64,000 nucleotides of DNA from assembly GCF_016638705.1 (NCBI RefSeq), contig NZ_CP067341.1, positions 995,501-1,059,500 of the forward strand, given 5' to 3'. The translations under genes were made by a program, and so were the position numbers. Positions 44,461 to 53,482 of this stretch are shown in pieces. This DNA comes from Lysinibacillus agricola (GTDB lineage Bacteria; Bacillota; Bacilli; Bacillales_A; Planococcaceae). A model generated the notes under the pieces. It ran no database searches. It had not been told where the DNA came from and was given only the letters and a program-made list of their open reading frames with translations. How positions within the stretch are numbered: position 1 is the first letter of the stretch; every line of letters starts with the position of its first letter.

Positions 44461-45327
44461 ATGGGAAAAGAGCGTATTGCATTTATCGGTACAGGCGTTA
44501 TGGGAGCTAGCATCATCAAGCATTTATTACAGAATGGTCATGAGGTAACAGTTTATACACGTACAAAGGAGAAAGCAGAGCCGCTTATGGCATTAGGTGC
44601 AGCTTGGGCAAGTTCACCAGCAGAAGCATTTAAAAATAAGGAAATAGCCTTTACGATGGTTGGATACCCTGCAGATGTAGAGGAAGTTTATTTTGGAGAC
44701 AACGGATTATTTCAAACAGCTGAATTCGGCAATATCGTTATTGATATGACTACTTCAGAGCCAACATTGGCAAAGAGAATTTTTGACCATGCTCAAAAGC
44801 TTGGAGTAGAATCGCTAGATGCACCTGTTTCTGGCGGAGATATCGGTGCTCAAAATGGTACCTTATCCATTATGGTTGGAGGTAGTCGAGCTACATTCAA
44901 TAAAGTTTTACCAGTCATGAATCATTTTGGTGGAAATATTGTTTATCAAGGTGAGGCCGGTGCAGGACAGCATGCTAAAATGTGTAATCAGATAGTTATT
45001 GCTTCAGGAATGATTGGTGTGTGTGAGTCACTTGCTTACGGTTTAAAGGCTGGACTTGATTTACCAACAGTATTGCAATCCATATCGTCTGGTGCAGCAG
45101 GTTCTTGGTCGTTAAGTAATTTAGCACCCCGCATGATCAAAGAAGATTATGCACCAGGTTTTTATATTAAGCATTTTGTGAAGGATATGAAAATTGCTTT
45201 AGACGAATCTAAAAAAATGGGGATTACATTACCAGGTCTTGCACTTGCTTATGACATGTATGAAAAGCTAATGGAAGAGGGCTATGGTGAAAACGGAACA
45301 CAGGCACTTTTAAAAGCTTATCAATAA
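44461..45327 (+). CDS. 3-hydroxyisobutyrate dehydrogenase-family oxidoreductase (YkwC-like)
   Basis: 288-aa NAD(P)-dependent beta-hydroxyacid dehydrogenase. Nucleotide motif IAFIGTGVMGASI near the start, substrate motif DAPVSGGDIGAQNGTL near residue 121, and the catalytic Lys in AGQHAKMCNQ. Closest in style to Bacillus YkwC. Substrate could be 3-hydroxyisobutyrate, tartronate semialdehyde or a related acid. The ATG follows AAAGGAGCATTTTTAC. Monocistronic. A paralogue lies at 56998 in a catabolic operon. Confidence 0.88.
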   Translation: MGKERIAFIGTGVMGASIIKHLLQNGHEVTVYTRTKEKAEPLMALGAAWASSPAEAFKNKEIAFTMVGYPADVEEVYFGDNGLFQTAEFGNIVIDMTTSEPTLAKRIFDHAQKLGVESLDAPVSGGDIGAQNGTLSIMVGGSRATFNKVLPVMNHFGGNIVYQGEAGAGQHAKMCNQIVIASGMIGVCESLAYGLKAGLDLPTVLQSISSGAAGSWSLSNLAPRMIKEDYAPGFYIKHFVKDMKIALDESKKMGITLPGLALAYDMYEKLMEEGYGENGTQALLKAYQ

Positions 45328-45331
45328 ATTT

Positions 45332-45566
45332 AAACTTCTTTCAGCGGGTGTCCAAACACCTGTACCTGTCGCTACGCTTTCGGGACAAAAGACATCTGCT
45401 GAAAGAAGTTAAAGCCTCTGGCGGATGTCACGGAATCGGAAATGAATTCTTAAAGGATGTTAGCCTAAAATCATCGCATCCATGCGATAACGGCTAACTG
45501 ACCTGCATCACGCAGGCCTAAGCACTAAGCCGATTCCGGACGCAATTATGCCGAGGCATAATTGAT
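45332..45566. repeat. Family B dispersed repeat, full copy
   Basis: aacttctttcagcgggtg..ctgctgaaagaagtt (hairpin), cctctggcggatgtcacggaatcgg, ATCGCATCCATGCGAT, GTTAGCCTA/CGGCTAAC, and the end ccgattccggacgcaattatgccgaggcataattgat. Best reference for family boundaries here. Confidence 0.75.
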
Positions 45567-45650
45567 AGGTTTATCAAAAAATGTTAGACTTCTTACAAAT
45601 TGTGATAATCATAATAGAAAAAACACAAAAAACTGAAGAGTTCTAATTTT

Positions 45651-45692
45651 AGAAAACCCAAAGTGCCATCTTATGGAACTTCGGGTTTTCTT
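45651..45692. terminator. Terminator for the doxX-family gene
   Basis: GAAAACCCAAAGT pairs with ACTTCGGGTTTTC; A- and T-rich flanks make it usable from both sides. Confidence 0.75.
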
Positions 45693-45724
45693 ATGTCTTC
45701 ATTCAGTAGAAGGCTACGGAAGAA

Positions 45725-46117
45725 TTACTCTTTACCAAAAAGTTTTGAGTCTAAAGAAAAACTAGATGCCCCAGCAAGTGCAAAGTATAAAGCAATTGCG
45801 GCTAAAGCTAAATCTAATTCATATCCAGCTAAGCCATCTGCGCCGATAAAGCCAACGCTAAGCTTCGCTGTAAAAATGGCAACAATCATTGTCACTGTCA
45901 ATAAAGCGCCAAAAAGTCTTGTACCTAAGCCTAAAATAATTGCAACACCACCGACTAGTTCTATAATGGCAACAATATATGCCATAAAGCCTGGAATACC
46001 AATGGCGTCAAAATAATCAGCTGTGAAGCCGATACCACCCTGAAACTTTTGAAAGCCATGAGTGGCAAAAATAATGCCGAGTACGACACGTAAAATAGTT
46101 GAACCGATATGTTGCAT
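45725..46117 (-). CDS. DoxX-family membrane protein
   Basis: 130 aa with four predicted membrane helices; the start RVVLGIIFATHGFQKF and the middle FMAYIVAIIELVGGVAIILG are DoxX hallmarks. Bacillus homologues such as CatD and MhqP respond to quinone, diamide or thiol stress. The ATG follows AAAGGAGTTATTAAACT. It is divergent from an HxlR regulator and its promoter carries the same operator-like site as the yceI promoter. Confidence 0.88.
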   Translation of the reverse strand: MQHIGSTILRVVLGIIFATHGFQKFQGGIGFTADYFDAIGIPGFMAYIVAIIELVGGVAIILGLGTRLFGALLTVTMIVAIFTAKLSVGFIGADGLAGYELDLALAAIALYFALAGASSFSLDSKLFGKE

Positions 46118-46145
46118 AGTTTAATAACTCCTTTTGTTTTCCAAC

Positions 46146-46190
46146 TTACATTTCGTAACTTAGTTTATTTTTAAAAACAAGTTTTGTCAA
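46146..46190 (-). promoter_or_regulatory. doxX promoter with operator-like site
   Basis: On the minus strand: TTGACA (46190-46185), 17-bp spacer, TAAACT (46167-46162), then TAAGTTACGAAATGTAA (46162-46146) overlapping the -10/+1. The site matches 2172-2188 in the yceI promoter at the same register. AAGTAACT at 46189-46196 is a further half-site. Confidence 0.65.
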
Positions 46191-46275
46191 GTAACTAAAT
46201 TTTATTTTTGAAACTTATTTTCGAAAAAATGATATACTGTTATATAAGAACAAAATACTTTTGGAGGAAGGTAAA

Positions 46276-46593
46276 TTGGATCAAAAAAAAATTTGTCCAC
46301 GATTTGAAAAGGCGCTCAAAATATTAAATCATAGCTGGAACACTCTGCTTATTTATCAGTTATTAGAAGGGCCTCAACGATACTCAACAATTAAAAATCA
46401 GTTGGGTATTAGCAGTCGTGTGTTAACGGAGAGATTAAAAGAATTAGAGATTGAGCAAATTGTAAAACGTACAGTTATTCCATCAACACCAGTAGTGATC
46501 GAATACGAGCTAACAGAAAAAGGACATGCACTTACACCGGTCCTTAAAGCAATAGAACAATGGTCTTCCATGTGGGTGAATACGGAAGAATAG
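46276..46593 (+). CDS. HxlR-family (DUF24) transcriptional regulator
   Basis: 105-aa winged-helix protein. ICPRFEKALKILNHSWNTLL at the start carries the single N-terminal Cys typical of redox-sensing HxlR members such as YodB and CatR; the recognition region is STIKNQLGISSRVLTERLKEL. TTG 46276 was chosen since GGAGGAAGG lies directly upstream. Divergent from doxX, so it probably represses doxX and itself, and perhaps yceI through the shared site. A thiol-reactive inducer (quinone, diamide, aldehyde) is inferred from the family. Confidence 0.9.
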   Translation: MDQKKICPRFEKALKILNHSWNTLLIYQLLEGPQRYSTIKNQLGISSRVLTERLKELEIEQIVKRTVIPSTPVVIEYELTEKGHALTPVLKAIEQWSSMWVNTEE

Positions 46594-46600
46594 TGCAATG

Positions 46601-46636
46601 GATATCCAAGCGAGGGGGCTTGGGTATCTTTTTTTT
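46601..46636 (+). terminator. Terminator after hxlR-type gene
   Basis: GATATCCAAGC pairs with GCTTGGGTATC, followed by eight T. Confidence 0.85.
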
Positions 46637-46637
46637 A

Positions 46638-46753
46638 GGCTAATAACCATAACGTGGCGCTAATTTCCAAGGAGTCGCCATGCCTCACTCCAATCAACTT
46701 ATATAAATGGCATACATTTTAACAAATATTATCTCCAACTTTTGGTGATGAGC
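46638..46753 (-). repeat. Family A dispersed repeat, copy 5 (reverse, short)
   Basis: ggctaataaccataacg.. through cactccaatcaacttatat, ggcatacattttaacaaat, to ctccaacttttggtgatgagc. The central GC-rich block is mostly missing, so it is the shortest copy. The rest of the gap to 47025 is AT-rich. Confidence 0.7.
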
Positions 46754-47025
46754 TTTTTTATGATGGAGGTATAAGAATTACTGCATTGCTAAAACAAAGT
46801 TCTAGATAATACTCCTTTAACAATAGTCCTATAACCCTAAATTAATGAGTATTAAGTAAATCTTTAGTAGTCCTTAGAGAGGGAGAAGATTCGTTCATAT
46901 TAGAGTGTTAGTGAAGTGCGATTGCTTGTATATTGTAAATAGTATTAATTTTCTTTAAATAAAGGGAATTTTTTATTACAGAGGGGAATTTATTTAATAG
47001 TATAGAGAATGGGGAGGGGGGTTTT

Positions 47026-48354
47026 ATGAAGCGGAGTTCAGCAGTAGACGTACAACATCGAAGTCAGTTAGCTCTTTATTTATCACTGCCAATTTTATCG
47101 TGGGCGTTTTATGATTTTGCGAATACAATATTTTCTTCAAATATTAATACAATATTTTTCCCATTTTATATGGATGAGGTTTTAGGGACGAATGAGGTAA
47201 TGCAGCAGGTGGCGAGCACGTTTATTTCGTATGCAAATGCCATTGCTAGCTTTTTCCTCGTTATTTTTTCACCACTCTTTGGCGTATGGATTGATAATAC
47301 TGGCTATAAAAAGAGATTTATCGTGTGGTTTGCATCTATTTCCATCTTCTTTACCTTTATGATGGGTGTTTTTGCGAATCTACAGACGTCAACAAATTAT
47401 TCAGGTGTGCCACTTAGTTTATTTTTAGTTGTAGCTAGTTTTGTCATTGCGAAATTTTTCTTTAATTCAAGTCTAGTGTTCTATGATTCTATGATGGGAG
47501 ACTTAGGGACGAAAGAGGAAATGCCCCTTATTTCTGGATATGGGGTAGCGATTGGCTATTTAGGTACAATTTTGGGGTTACTTGTTTATTTGTATGTAGG
47601 AAACAGTGATTTCCATCGAGCATTTATTCCAACTGCCATTTTATATTTAATATTTTCTTTGCCATTATTTTTTATTAATAAAGATACACCGATTCCAACG
47701 TCTCAACGAAAGCCTATTAAATTTTTAGATGGTTATAAGGAAATTGTTCAAACATTTAAGGACATGAAGCAATATAAAGCTATTTTCACCTTTATGATTG
47801 CTTACTTCTTTTTAAATGATGCAATTGCAACAACTATTGCAATGATGGCTGTATATGCTACAACGATTGTAGGCTTTACATCGGGGCAATTTATCGTGCT
47901 TTATTTAGTATCTACTGTTTCAACAATTATTGGCTCGCTTGCATTTGGTTATATTACAAAAGCAATTGGAGCTAAACGAGCGATAACTGTGGTGGCACTA
48001 TTAATGATTGTCGCTTTAGCATTTGCTGTCTTTGCAACAGAGCAATGGATGTTCTGGCTTGCTGGTAGTATGTTCGGCATATCACTAGGATCAATGTGGG
48101 TAACATCTAGAACGTATATTATTGAATTGTCTCCAGATGAAAAACGTGGCCAATTTTTTGGCTTGTTTGCATTCTCGGGTAAAGTATCTTCAATTATTGG
48201 GCCAGCAGTCTACGGAACGGTCACATTATGGATGAAAGATTACGGAACGCTAGCAAGTCGTGTTGCGTTATCGACATTAATTGTGATGACAGTAATTGGC
48301 CTATTGGTACATCTAAAGGTCAATGGCTCAAAAGTTGGAGATGATATTTGTTAA
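47026..48354 (+). CDS. MFS transporter, UMF1/Atg22-like
   Basis: 442 aa with about 12 membrane segments. The N-terminal LSWAFYDFANTIFSSNINT is the hallmark of the UMF1/Atg22-like group; the loop FSPLFGVWIDNTGYKKRF is the MFS A-motif. Substrate unknown. The last residues (SKVGDDIC) and the stop are encoded by the start of a family A repeat, so the natural C-terminus has probably been replaced. The ATG follows GGGGAGGGGGGTTTT. Confidence 0.86.
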   Translation: MKRSSAVDVQHRSQLALYLSLPILSWAFYDFANTIFSSNINTIFFPFYMDEVLGTNEVMQQVASTFISYANAIASFFLVIFSPLFGVWIDNTGYKKRFIVWFASISIFFTFMMGVFANLQTSTNYSGVPLSLFLVVASFVIAKFFFNSSLVFYDSMMGDLGTKEEMPLISGYGVAIGYLGTILGLLVYLYVGNSDFHRAFIPTAILYLIFSLPLFFINKDTPIPTSQRKPIKFLDGYKEIVQTFKDMKQYKAIFTFMIAYFFLNDAIATTIAMMAVYATTIVGFTSGQFIVLYLVSTVSTIIGSLAFGYITKAIGAKRAITVVALLMIVALAFAVFATEQWMFWLAGSMFGISLGSMWVTSRTYIIELSPDEKRGQFFGLFAFSGKVSSIIGPAVYGTVTLWMKDYGTLASRVALSTLIVMTVIGLLVHLKVNGSKVGDDIC

Positions 48355-48473
48355 AACGTATATCATGTCTATAAGTTGATTGGAGTGGAGGCTGGGCGAC
48401 TCCTTGGGGATTAGCGGCTCATCGGACGCGCCCAGTCGGAACGGAAATCAACTCTACGTTATGGTGATGAGCC
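48325..48473 (+). repeat. Family A dispersed repeat, copy 6, overlapping a gene end
   Basis: ggctcaaaagttggagatgatatttgttaaaacgtat.. through gattggagtggaggctggg and gactccttggggat to acggaaatcaac..gttatggtgatgagcc. The left 30 bp lie inside the MFS reading frame. Confidence 0.8.
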
Positions 48474-48573
48474 AAGTCAATGATAAAAATGGAAAAAGCA
48501 AGTAGGAGAAATGTATTGCCTATGATACAATTGAATTATAAATAGAAGTTGGAAAGAAAGGAGCGGGGTTGCT

Positions 48574-49476
48574 TTGGAACATAAAGGAATATTATTAGAG
48601 AGTGGCACAAATGAGCTAGAAATTGTTGAATTTGAAGTAGCTAACAATAAATTTGGTATTAACGTTATTAAAGTGAAAGAAATTATTCAACCGATTCCAG
48701 TAACATTTATTCCACACGCGCACCCGCATGTAGAAGGGATTATTCAATTACGAGGTGAGGTTTTACCAGTAGTTGATATGCTCCGAGTATTGGGTATTCA
48801 AAGTACAGAGCGTAATCCTCAGCAAAAATATATTGTAGCTGAGTTTAATAAACAGCGCGTAGTATTCCATGTAGATAACGTTACACAAATTCACCGTATT
48901 TCATGGAATCAAATCGAGAAACCTTCTGATATGTATCAAGGAGGAACATCACAAGTAATTGGTGTTATTAAGCAAAATGAGCAAATGATTTTATTGCTTG
49001 ATTTCGAAAGAATTATGGTAGATATCAATCCGGATTCTGGTATAAGTGTAGAATCTGTTAAAAAGCTTGGTAAACGTGATCGCTCTGAAAAACGAATTTT
49101 AATTGCTGAAGATTCACCATTACTACGTAAGCTATTATTCGATACTATGAATGAAGCAGGTTACGAAAATGTAGAATTCTTTGAGAATGGCCGTGATGCT
49201 TATGAATACCTCGAATCCGTCGTCAAAGGTGGTAGCGATGTGTCTGAGCATATTCAATTAGTTGTGACGGACATAGAAATGCCGCAAATGGATGGGCATC
49301 ATTTAACGCGTAAAATTAAGGAACATCCAGATCTCCAAAAGCTTCCTGTCATTATTTTTTCAAGCTTAATTACGGATGATCTTCGTCATAAAGGCGACCA
49401 AGTAGGTGCAGAGGATCAAATTAGTAAGCCTGAAATTGCAGAGCTTATTTTACGAGTAGACCAGCTTATCCTATAA
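48574..49476 (+). CDS. cheV: Chemotaxis coupling protein CheV
   Basis: 300 aa: an N-terminal CheW-like domain (residues 15-160; PHVEGIIQLRGEVLPVVD) joined to a C-terminal response-regulator receiver (about 173-300) with acidic pocket ILIAEDSPLL, phospho-acceptor Asp in LVVTDIEMPQMDG, and Lys in QISKPEIAE. CheV links chemoreceptors to CheA and aids adaptation through its phosphorylation. TTG start follows AAAGGAGCGGGG. Monocistronic, away from the main che cluster, as in B. subtilis. Confidence 0.94.
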   Translation: MEHKGILLESGTNELEIVEFEVANNKFGINVIKVKEIIQPIPVTFIPHAHPHVEGIIQLRGEVLPVVDMLRVLGIQSTERNPQQKYIVAEFNKQRVVFHVDNVTQIHRISWNQIEKPSDMYQGGTSQVIGVIKQNEQMILLLDFERIMVDINPDSGISVESVKKLGKRDRSEKRILIAEDSPLLRKLLFDTMNEAGYENVEFFENGRDAYEYLESVVKGGSDVSEHIQLVVTDIEMPQMDGHHLTRKIKEHPDLQKLPVIIFSSLITDDLRHKGDQVGAEDQISKPEIAELILRVDQLIL

Positions 49477-49578
49477 AATGAAGCTTTACCAAGAGTGAAC
49501 GCTTAAGATGAATAAAGTTGGAAAAGGTACTTCACAATATTAATAATGGGTATCCTGAAAGTATATTAATAATTTTAA

Positions 49579-49612
49579 GAAAATCGGATGCCTTTTTAGG
49601 TTCCGATTTTTT
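49579..49612 (+). terminator. Terminator after cheV
   Basis: AAAATCGGA pairs with TCCGATTTT, then a T-run. Confidence 0.85.
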
Positions 49613-49753
49613 TGTATAGATTATGATGCTAGGAACACAATAATAAGGTCTATTAGTTGGGTATCCACATGGAAATGGATGTCGCGACACTCCTACCGAA
49701 AAAGATATAGAACCGATAATAATATGGCATGTACGCGTTAAGGAAGTGATTAT

Positions 49754-51307
49754 TTGAATGAATTAAAAACGGCTATCATCGATATTGGCTCTAACACCAT
49801 TCGATTAGTATTGCATCGATACGATAAAGAAGAGGGACTTCGTGAGATTGGAAATATTAAAACGGTTGCACGTTTACGTACATATTTACAGCCCTCTGGT
49901 GAAATGTCTGAAGAGGGTATACAAGTATTAACAGATACATTATTGACTTTTAAAGCAATGCTTGATGATTTTGAAGTGACTGATGTGAAAGCTGCTGCAA
50001 CAGCTGCAATCCGTCAGGCGACCAATAAAGCAAAAATAATTGCCTTAATGAAGGATCGGACAGGTATTCAAATAGAGCTTTTAACTGAAGAAGAAGAGGC
50101 ATATTATGGCTTTGTTGCTGTAGCGCATTCAATAGGCACAAAGTCCGCTGTAACGATCGATATTGGTGGCGGTAGTACAGAAATAACACTTTTTGAAAAT
50201 AAAGAACTACAGAAATCTCATAGTTTTCCTTTTGGTACAGTTTCTTTAAAGCAACGTTTTGTAAAGGGAGACATTATGAATAGCAGTGAAAAAAAGGAAC
50301 TCATTGCATTTATTAAAGAACAGTTCAAATCACTTCCCTGGATTCAGGATATCAATTTACCAATTATCGCTATTGGTGGTAGTGCCCGAAATATTGCTCA
50401 AATTCATCAACAAAAACATGTATATCCAATCGCAAGTGTACATGGTTACGAAATGACTAAGGAAAATTTAGAAGAGCTCAGTGTATTTTTAGGTAATTTA
50501 AGCTTTAATGAGTTGAAACAGTTAGATGGGCTTTCGGCGGATCGTGCCGATATCATTGTCCCTGCATTAGAAGTTTTCAGTGTGTTAATGGAGGTTGTTG
50601 GCAGTGAGTTGTTCCAGATAACAAAGAACGGATTGCGTGAGGGACTTATTATACAGCGTATTTTGCAAACAGATGAAAGTGCGTTTGATAAGTACAATGT
50701 GTTTGAGGGAAACGCAAGAAGATTGGCTCGTCAGTATGGTCGAACTGAAGAAGAAGTAGACTATTTGAGGAATTTAACGGATCAATTATACCGTGAGTGT
50801 TGCCATCTTGGTTATTCACAATATAATCCAAAAGATTTACAATTATTAACGAAAGCGGCGAAAGTTTTTAATATTGGAGAGTATATTGAGTTAAGTTCTG
50901 CAAGTCAGCATACTTTTTATTTAATTGCGAACCAATCTATTGATGGGCTGAATCATAAGGAACGTGTGAAATTAGCACTTTTAGCCTCATATAAAAATAA
51001 AGATTATTATCAACGATTCGCTGCTCCTTTTACAGAATGGCTGAGTCGTGAGGAGTATCGTAAAATACGAGACTTTGGCGCACTTTTAAAATTTGTCTAT
51101 GCGTTAAATGTGTCAAAAAGAAAGATTGTACATGCCATTGAGATGCAGACAGAAGAGGATTATGTGCAGCTTAGTATCTATGTAAAAAACAACGCTGCCG
51201 CAGAAAAATATCAAGCAAACCGACATAAAAAACATCTAGAACGCGCACTAAAGATACCTATAAAAATAAACTTTATTGAAGAAGGGTTGAACAATTATGA
51301 CAACTGA
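49754..51307 (+). CDS. ppx: Exopolyphosphatase / Ppx-GppA phosphatase
   Basis: 517-aa ASKHA-fold phosphatase that removes terminal phosphates from polyphosphate (family members may also hydrolyse pppGpp). Phosphate-binding motifs AIIDIGSNTIRLV and VTIDIGGGSTEITLF are intact; LLTEEEEAYYGF carries the catalytic Glu. A C-terminal HD-like domain makes it the long form. TTG start after AAGGAAGTGATT. It overlaps ppk by 11 bp, a tight coupling of degradation and synthesis. Confidence 0.93.
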   Translation: MNELKTAIIDIGSNTIRLVLHRYDKEEGLREIGNIKTVARLRTYLQPSGEMSEEGIQVLTDTLLTFKAMLDDFEVTDVKAAATAAIRQATNKAKIIALMKDRTGIQIELLTEEEEAYYGFVAVAHSIGTKSAVTIDIGGGSTEITLFENKELQKSHSFPFGTVSLKQRFVKGDIMNSSEKKELIAFIKEQFKSLPWIQDINLPIIAIGGSARNIAQIHQQKHVYPIASVHGYEMTKENLEELSVFLGNLSFNELKQLDGLSADRADIIVPALEVFSVLMEVVGSELFQITKNGLREGLIIQRILQTDESAFDKYNVFEGNARRLARQYGRTEEEVDYLRNLTDQLYRECCHLGYSQYNPKDLQLLTKAAKVFNIGEYIELSSASQHTFYLIANQSIDGLNHKERVKLALLASYKNKDYYQRFAAPFTEWLSREEYRKIRDFGALLKFVYALNVSKRKIVHAIEMQTEEDYVQLSIYVKNNAAAEKYQANRHKKHLERALKIPIKINFIEEGLNNYDN

Positions 51308-53453
51308 AATTACGAATAATCAGTTACAAGAAGAGGAATCAACAGAAACACAAGGTCGATTATTAGAGGAAATTGCCAAGCCGCAATACTATAATAATCG
51401 TGAATTAAGCTGGCTAGCCTTCAATGAACGAGTTTTAGAGGAAGCAGAGGATGTTAATAATCCTCTGCTAGAACGTCTAAAATTTTTAGCAATATTTAGT
51501 TCGAATTTAGATGAGTTTTTCATGGTACGTGTTGCAGGTCTACAGGATCAGGTACGTGCAGGTTTCCATAAGCCTGAAAATAAGTCGGGCCTAACACCAA
51601 AAGAGCAATTAGCGAAAATTGCAGAGCGTACTCAGGCATTAGTGCGCCGTCAAACTGAAGTATACAGACATTTAATATATGATTTATTACCACAACATAA
51701 TGTACATATAGCAGACATGAAAGACTTAAATAGTACACAAAAAGCGTTTGTCAATGAAATGTTTGCAGAAACAATCTTCCCTGTTTTAACACCCGTAGCT
51801 GTAGATGCATATCGTCCTTTCCCAACTTTGTTCAGTAAAACATTAAATTTACTTGTATTATTAGAGCAAGATGAAGCGGATTTAGAGAGTCGTGAAAAAG
51901 TAGCGATTGTACAAGTACCATCTGTCTTAGATCGTTATATTAAAGTACCATCAGCAGACGGAGAAACTGTAATTGTCTTATTAGAGGACGTCATTGCAGC
52001 GCATATAGAAAAGCTCTTTTATGGATACAGTGTTAAGTCAGCACAGGCTTTCCGTTTGACACGTAATGCTGATTTAACAATTCATGAAGAAGGCGCAAGA
52101 GATTTACTTGTAGAAATCGAAAAAGAACTGAAAAAACGTAGATGGGGTTTAGGCAGTCGTCTAGAAGTTCGTGAGGGCGAGATGAGTGAGGAAGTTCTTA
52201 CATACTTACTAGATGAATTTGAAATTGAAGAAACGGATGTTTTTCATATAGATGGACCGCTAGATTTAACATTTATGTTCTCGTTTGTAAAAGGCATATC
52301 TATTGGTCGAGAACATTTAGAATATGAAAGCTTTATCCCGCAGCCACCATTAGATTTGCAATCGGATGAAAATATTTTTGAAAAAGCTCTGCAACAAGAT
52401 ATTTTTTTCCATCACCCATATGAGTCGTTTGTGCCTATCGTAGATTTTATCTCAGAAGCGGCAGTCAATCCGAACGTTTTAGCAATCAAACAAACATTAT
52501 ATCGTGTAAGTGGTAATTCACCCATTATACAAGCATTAAAGTTCGCAGCAGAAAATGGTAAGCAGGTAACAGTTTTAGTTGAATTGAAAGCACGTTTTGA
52601 TGAAGAAAATAATGTTCATTGGGCAAAGCAACTGGAGCAAGCTGGCTGCCTTGTTATTTACGGTATGAACAATTTAAAAACACACTCGAAAATAACACTT
52701 GTTGTAAGTCGTCGAAATGGAAAAATTGAGCGTTTTGTACATCTTGGAACAGGGAATTATAATGATGCAACTGCAAAAATTTATACAGATATGGGTATAA
52801 TAACGACAGATAAGGAATTTGGCATTGATGCCACTAATTTCTTTAACTATTTAAGTGGTTATACAGAGAAGCCAGCTTTTAATCACTTAGTCGTGGCCCC
52901 GTTTGATATTCGAGATGAATTTATCCGGTTAATGGATGAGGAAATTGCTTGTCATAAGAAGCATGGCAATGGTTTTATCCGAGCTAAAATGAATTCACTG
53001 ACGGACAAAGACTTAATGATGAAGCTATATGAGGCATCCATTGCAGGTGTAAAAGTAGAGCTTATCATTCGTGGTATTTGTTGTATTAGACCAGGTATCC
53101 CTGGAATTAGTGAAAACATAACAGTAACAAGTATTGTTGGTCGTTTCCTTGAGCATTCTCGTATTTATTGGTTCCATCATAATGGGGAAAATAAAGTATA
53201 TTTATCTTCTGCAGATATGATGACTCGTAATATGATTAAACGTGTAGAAATTCTATTCCCTGTATATGCAAGTGAAGCAAAAGCCCGTATTATTAACATC
53301 ATGAATACACAACTTGAGGATAAAGCAAAAGCTCGTATTCAAGACTCAAATGGAAAATATCATTACAAAGATTTTGATCGTAGTGAAGATCCAATTAATA
53401 GTCAGGAAATTTTCTTAAAAGATGCACTTAAACCTACGCTAGACGAAGAATAA
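51297..53453 (+). CDS. ppk: Polyphosphate kinase 1
   Basis: 718-aa enzyme that builds inorganic polyphosphate from ATP. The N-terminal YYNNRELSWLAFNERVLEEA is typical, and the PLD-like catalytic domains contain LKTHSKITLVVSRR (phosphorylated His candidate) and VHLGTGNYNDATAKIYTD-type sequence. Length is standard for PPK1. The ATG lies inside the end of ppx (11-bp overlap). A GGDEF/EAL gene follows after 29 bp, in the same operon. Confidence 0.95.
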   Translation: MTTEITNNQLQEEESTETQGRLLEEIAKPQYYNNRELSWLAFNERVLEEAEDVNNPLLERLKFLAIFSSNLDEFFMVRVAGLQDQVRAGFHKPENKSGLTPKEQLAKIAERTQALVRRQTEVYRHLIYDLLPQHNVHIADMKDLNSTQKAFVNEMFAETIFPVLTPVAVDAYRPFPTLFSKTLNLLVLLEQDEADLESREKVAIVQVPSVLDRYIKVPSADGETVIVLLEDVIAAHIEKLFYGYSVKSAQAFRLTRNADLTIHEEGARDLLVEIEKELKKRRWGLGSRLEVREGEMSEEVLTYLLDEFEIEETDVFHIDGPLDLTFMFSFVKGISIGREHLEYESFIPQPPLDLQSDENIFEKALQQDIFFHHPYESFVPIVDFISEAAVNPNVLAIKQTLYRVSGNSPIIQALKFAAENGKQVTVLVELKARFDEENNVHWAKQLEQAGCLVIYGMNNLKTHSKITLVVSRRNGKIERFVHLGTGNYNDATAKIYTDMGIITTDKEFGIDATNFFNYLSGYTEKPAFNHLVVAPFDIRDEFIRLMDEEIACHKKHGNGFIRAKMNSLTDKDLMMKLYEASIAGVKVELIIRGICCIRPGIPGISENITVTSIVGRFLEHSRIYWFHHNGENKVYLSSADMMTRNMIKRVEILFPVYASEAKARIINIMNTQLEDKAKARIQDSNGKYHYKDFDRSEDPINSQEIFLKDALKPTLDEE

Positions 53454-53482
53454 AGCAAACACGCTACTTAGTGAGGGATATA

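Noticed and set aside
44342..44548. 68-codon ORF overlapping the start of the dehydrogenase gene
   Set aside because: It runs out of frame into a clear gene and has no ribosome-binding site.
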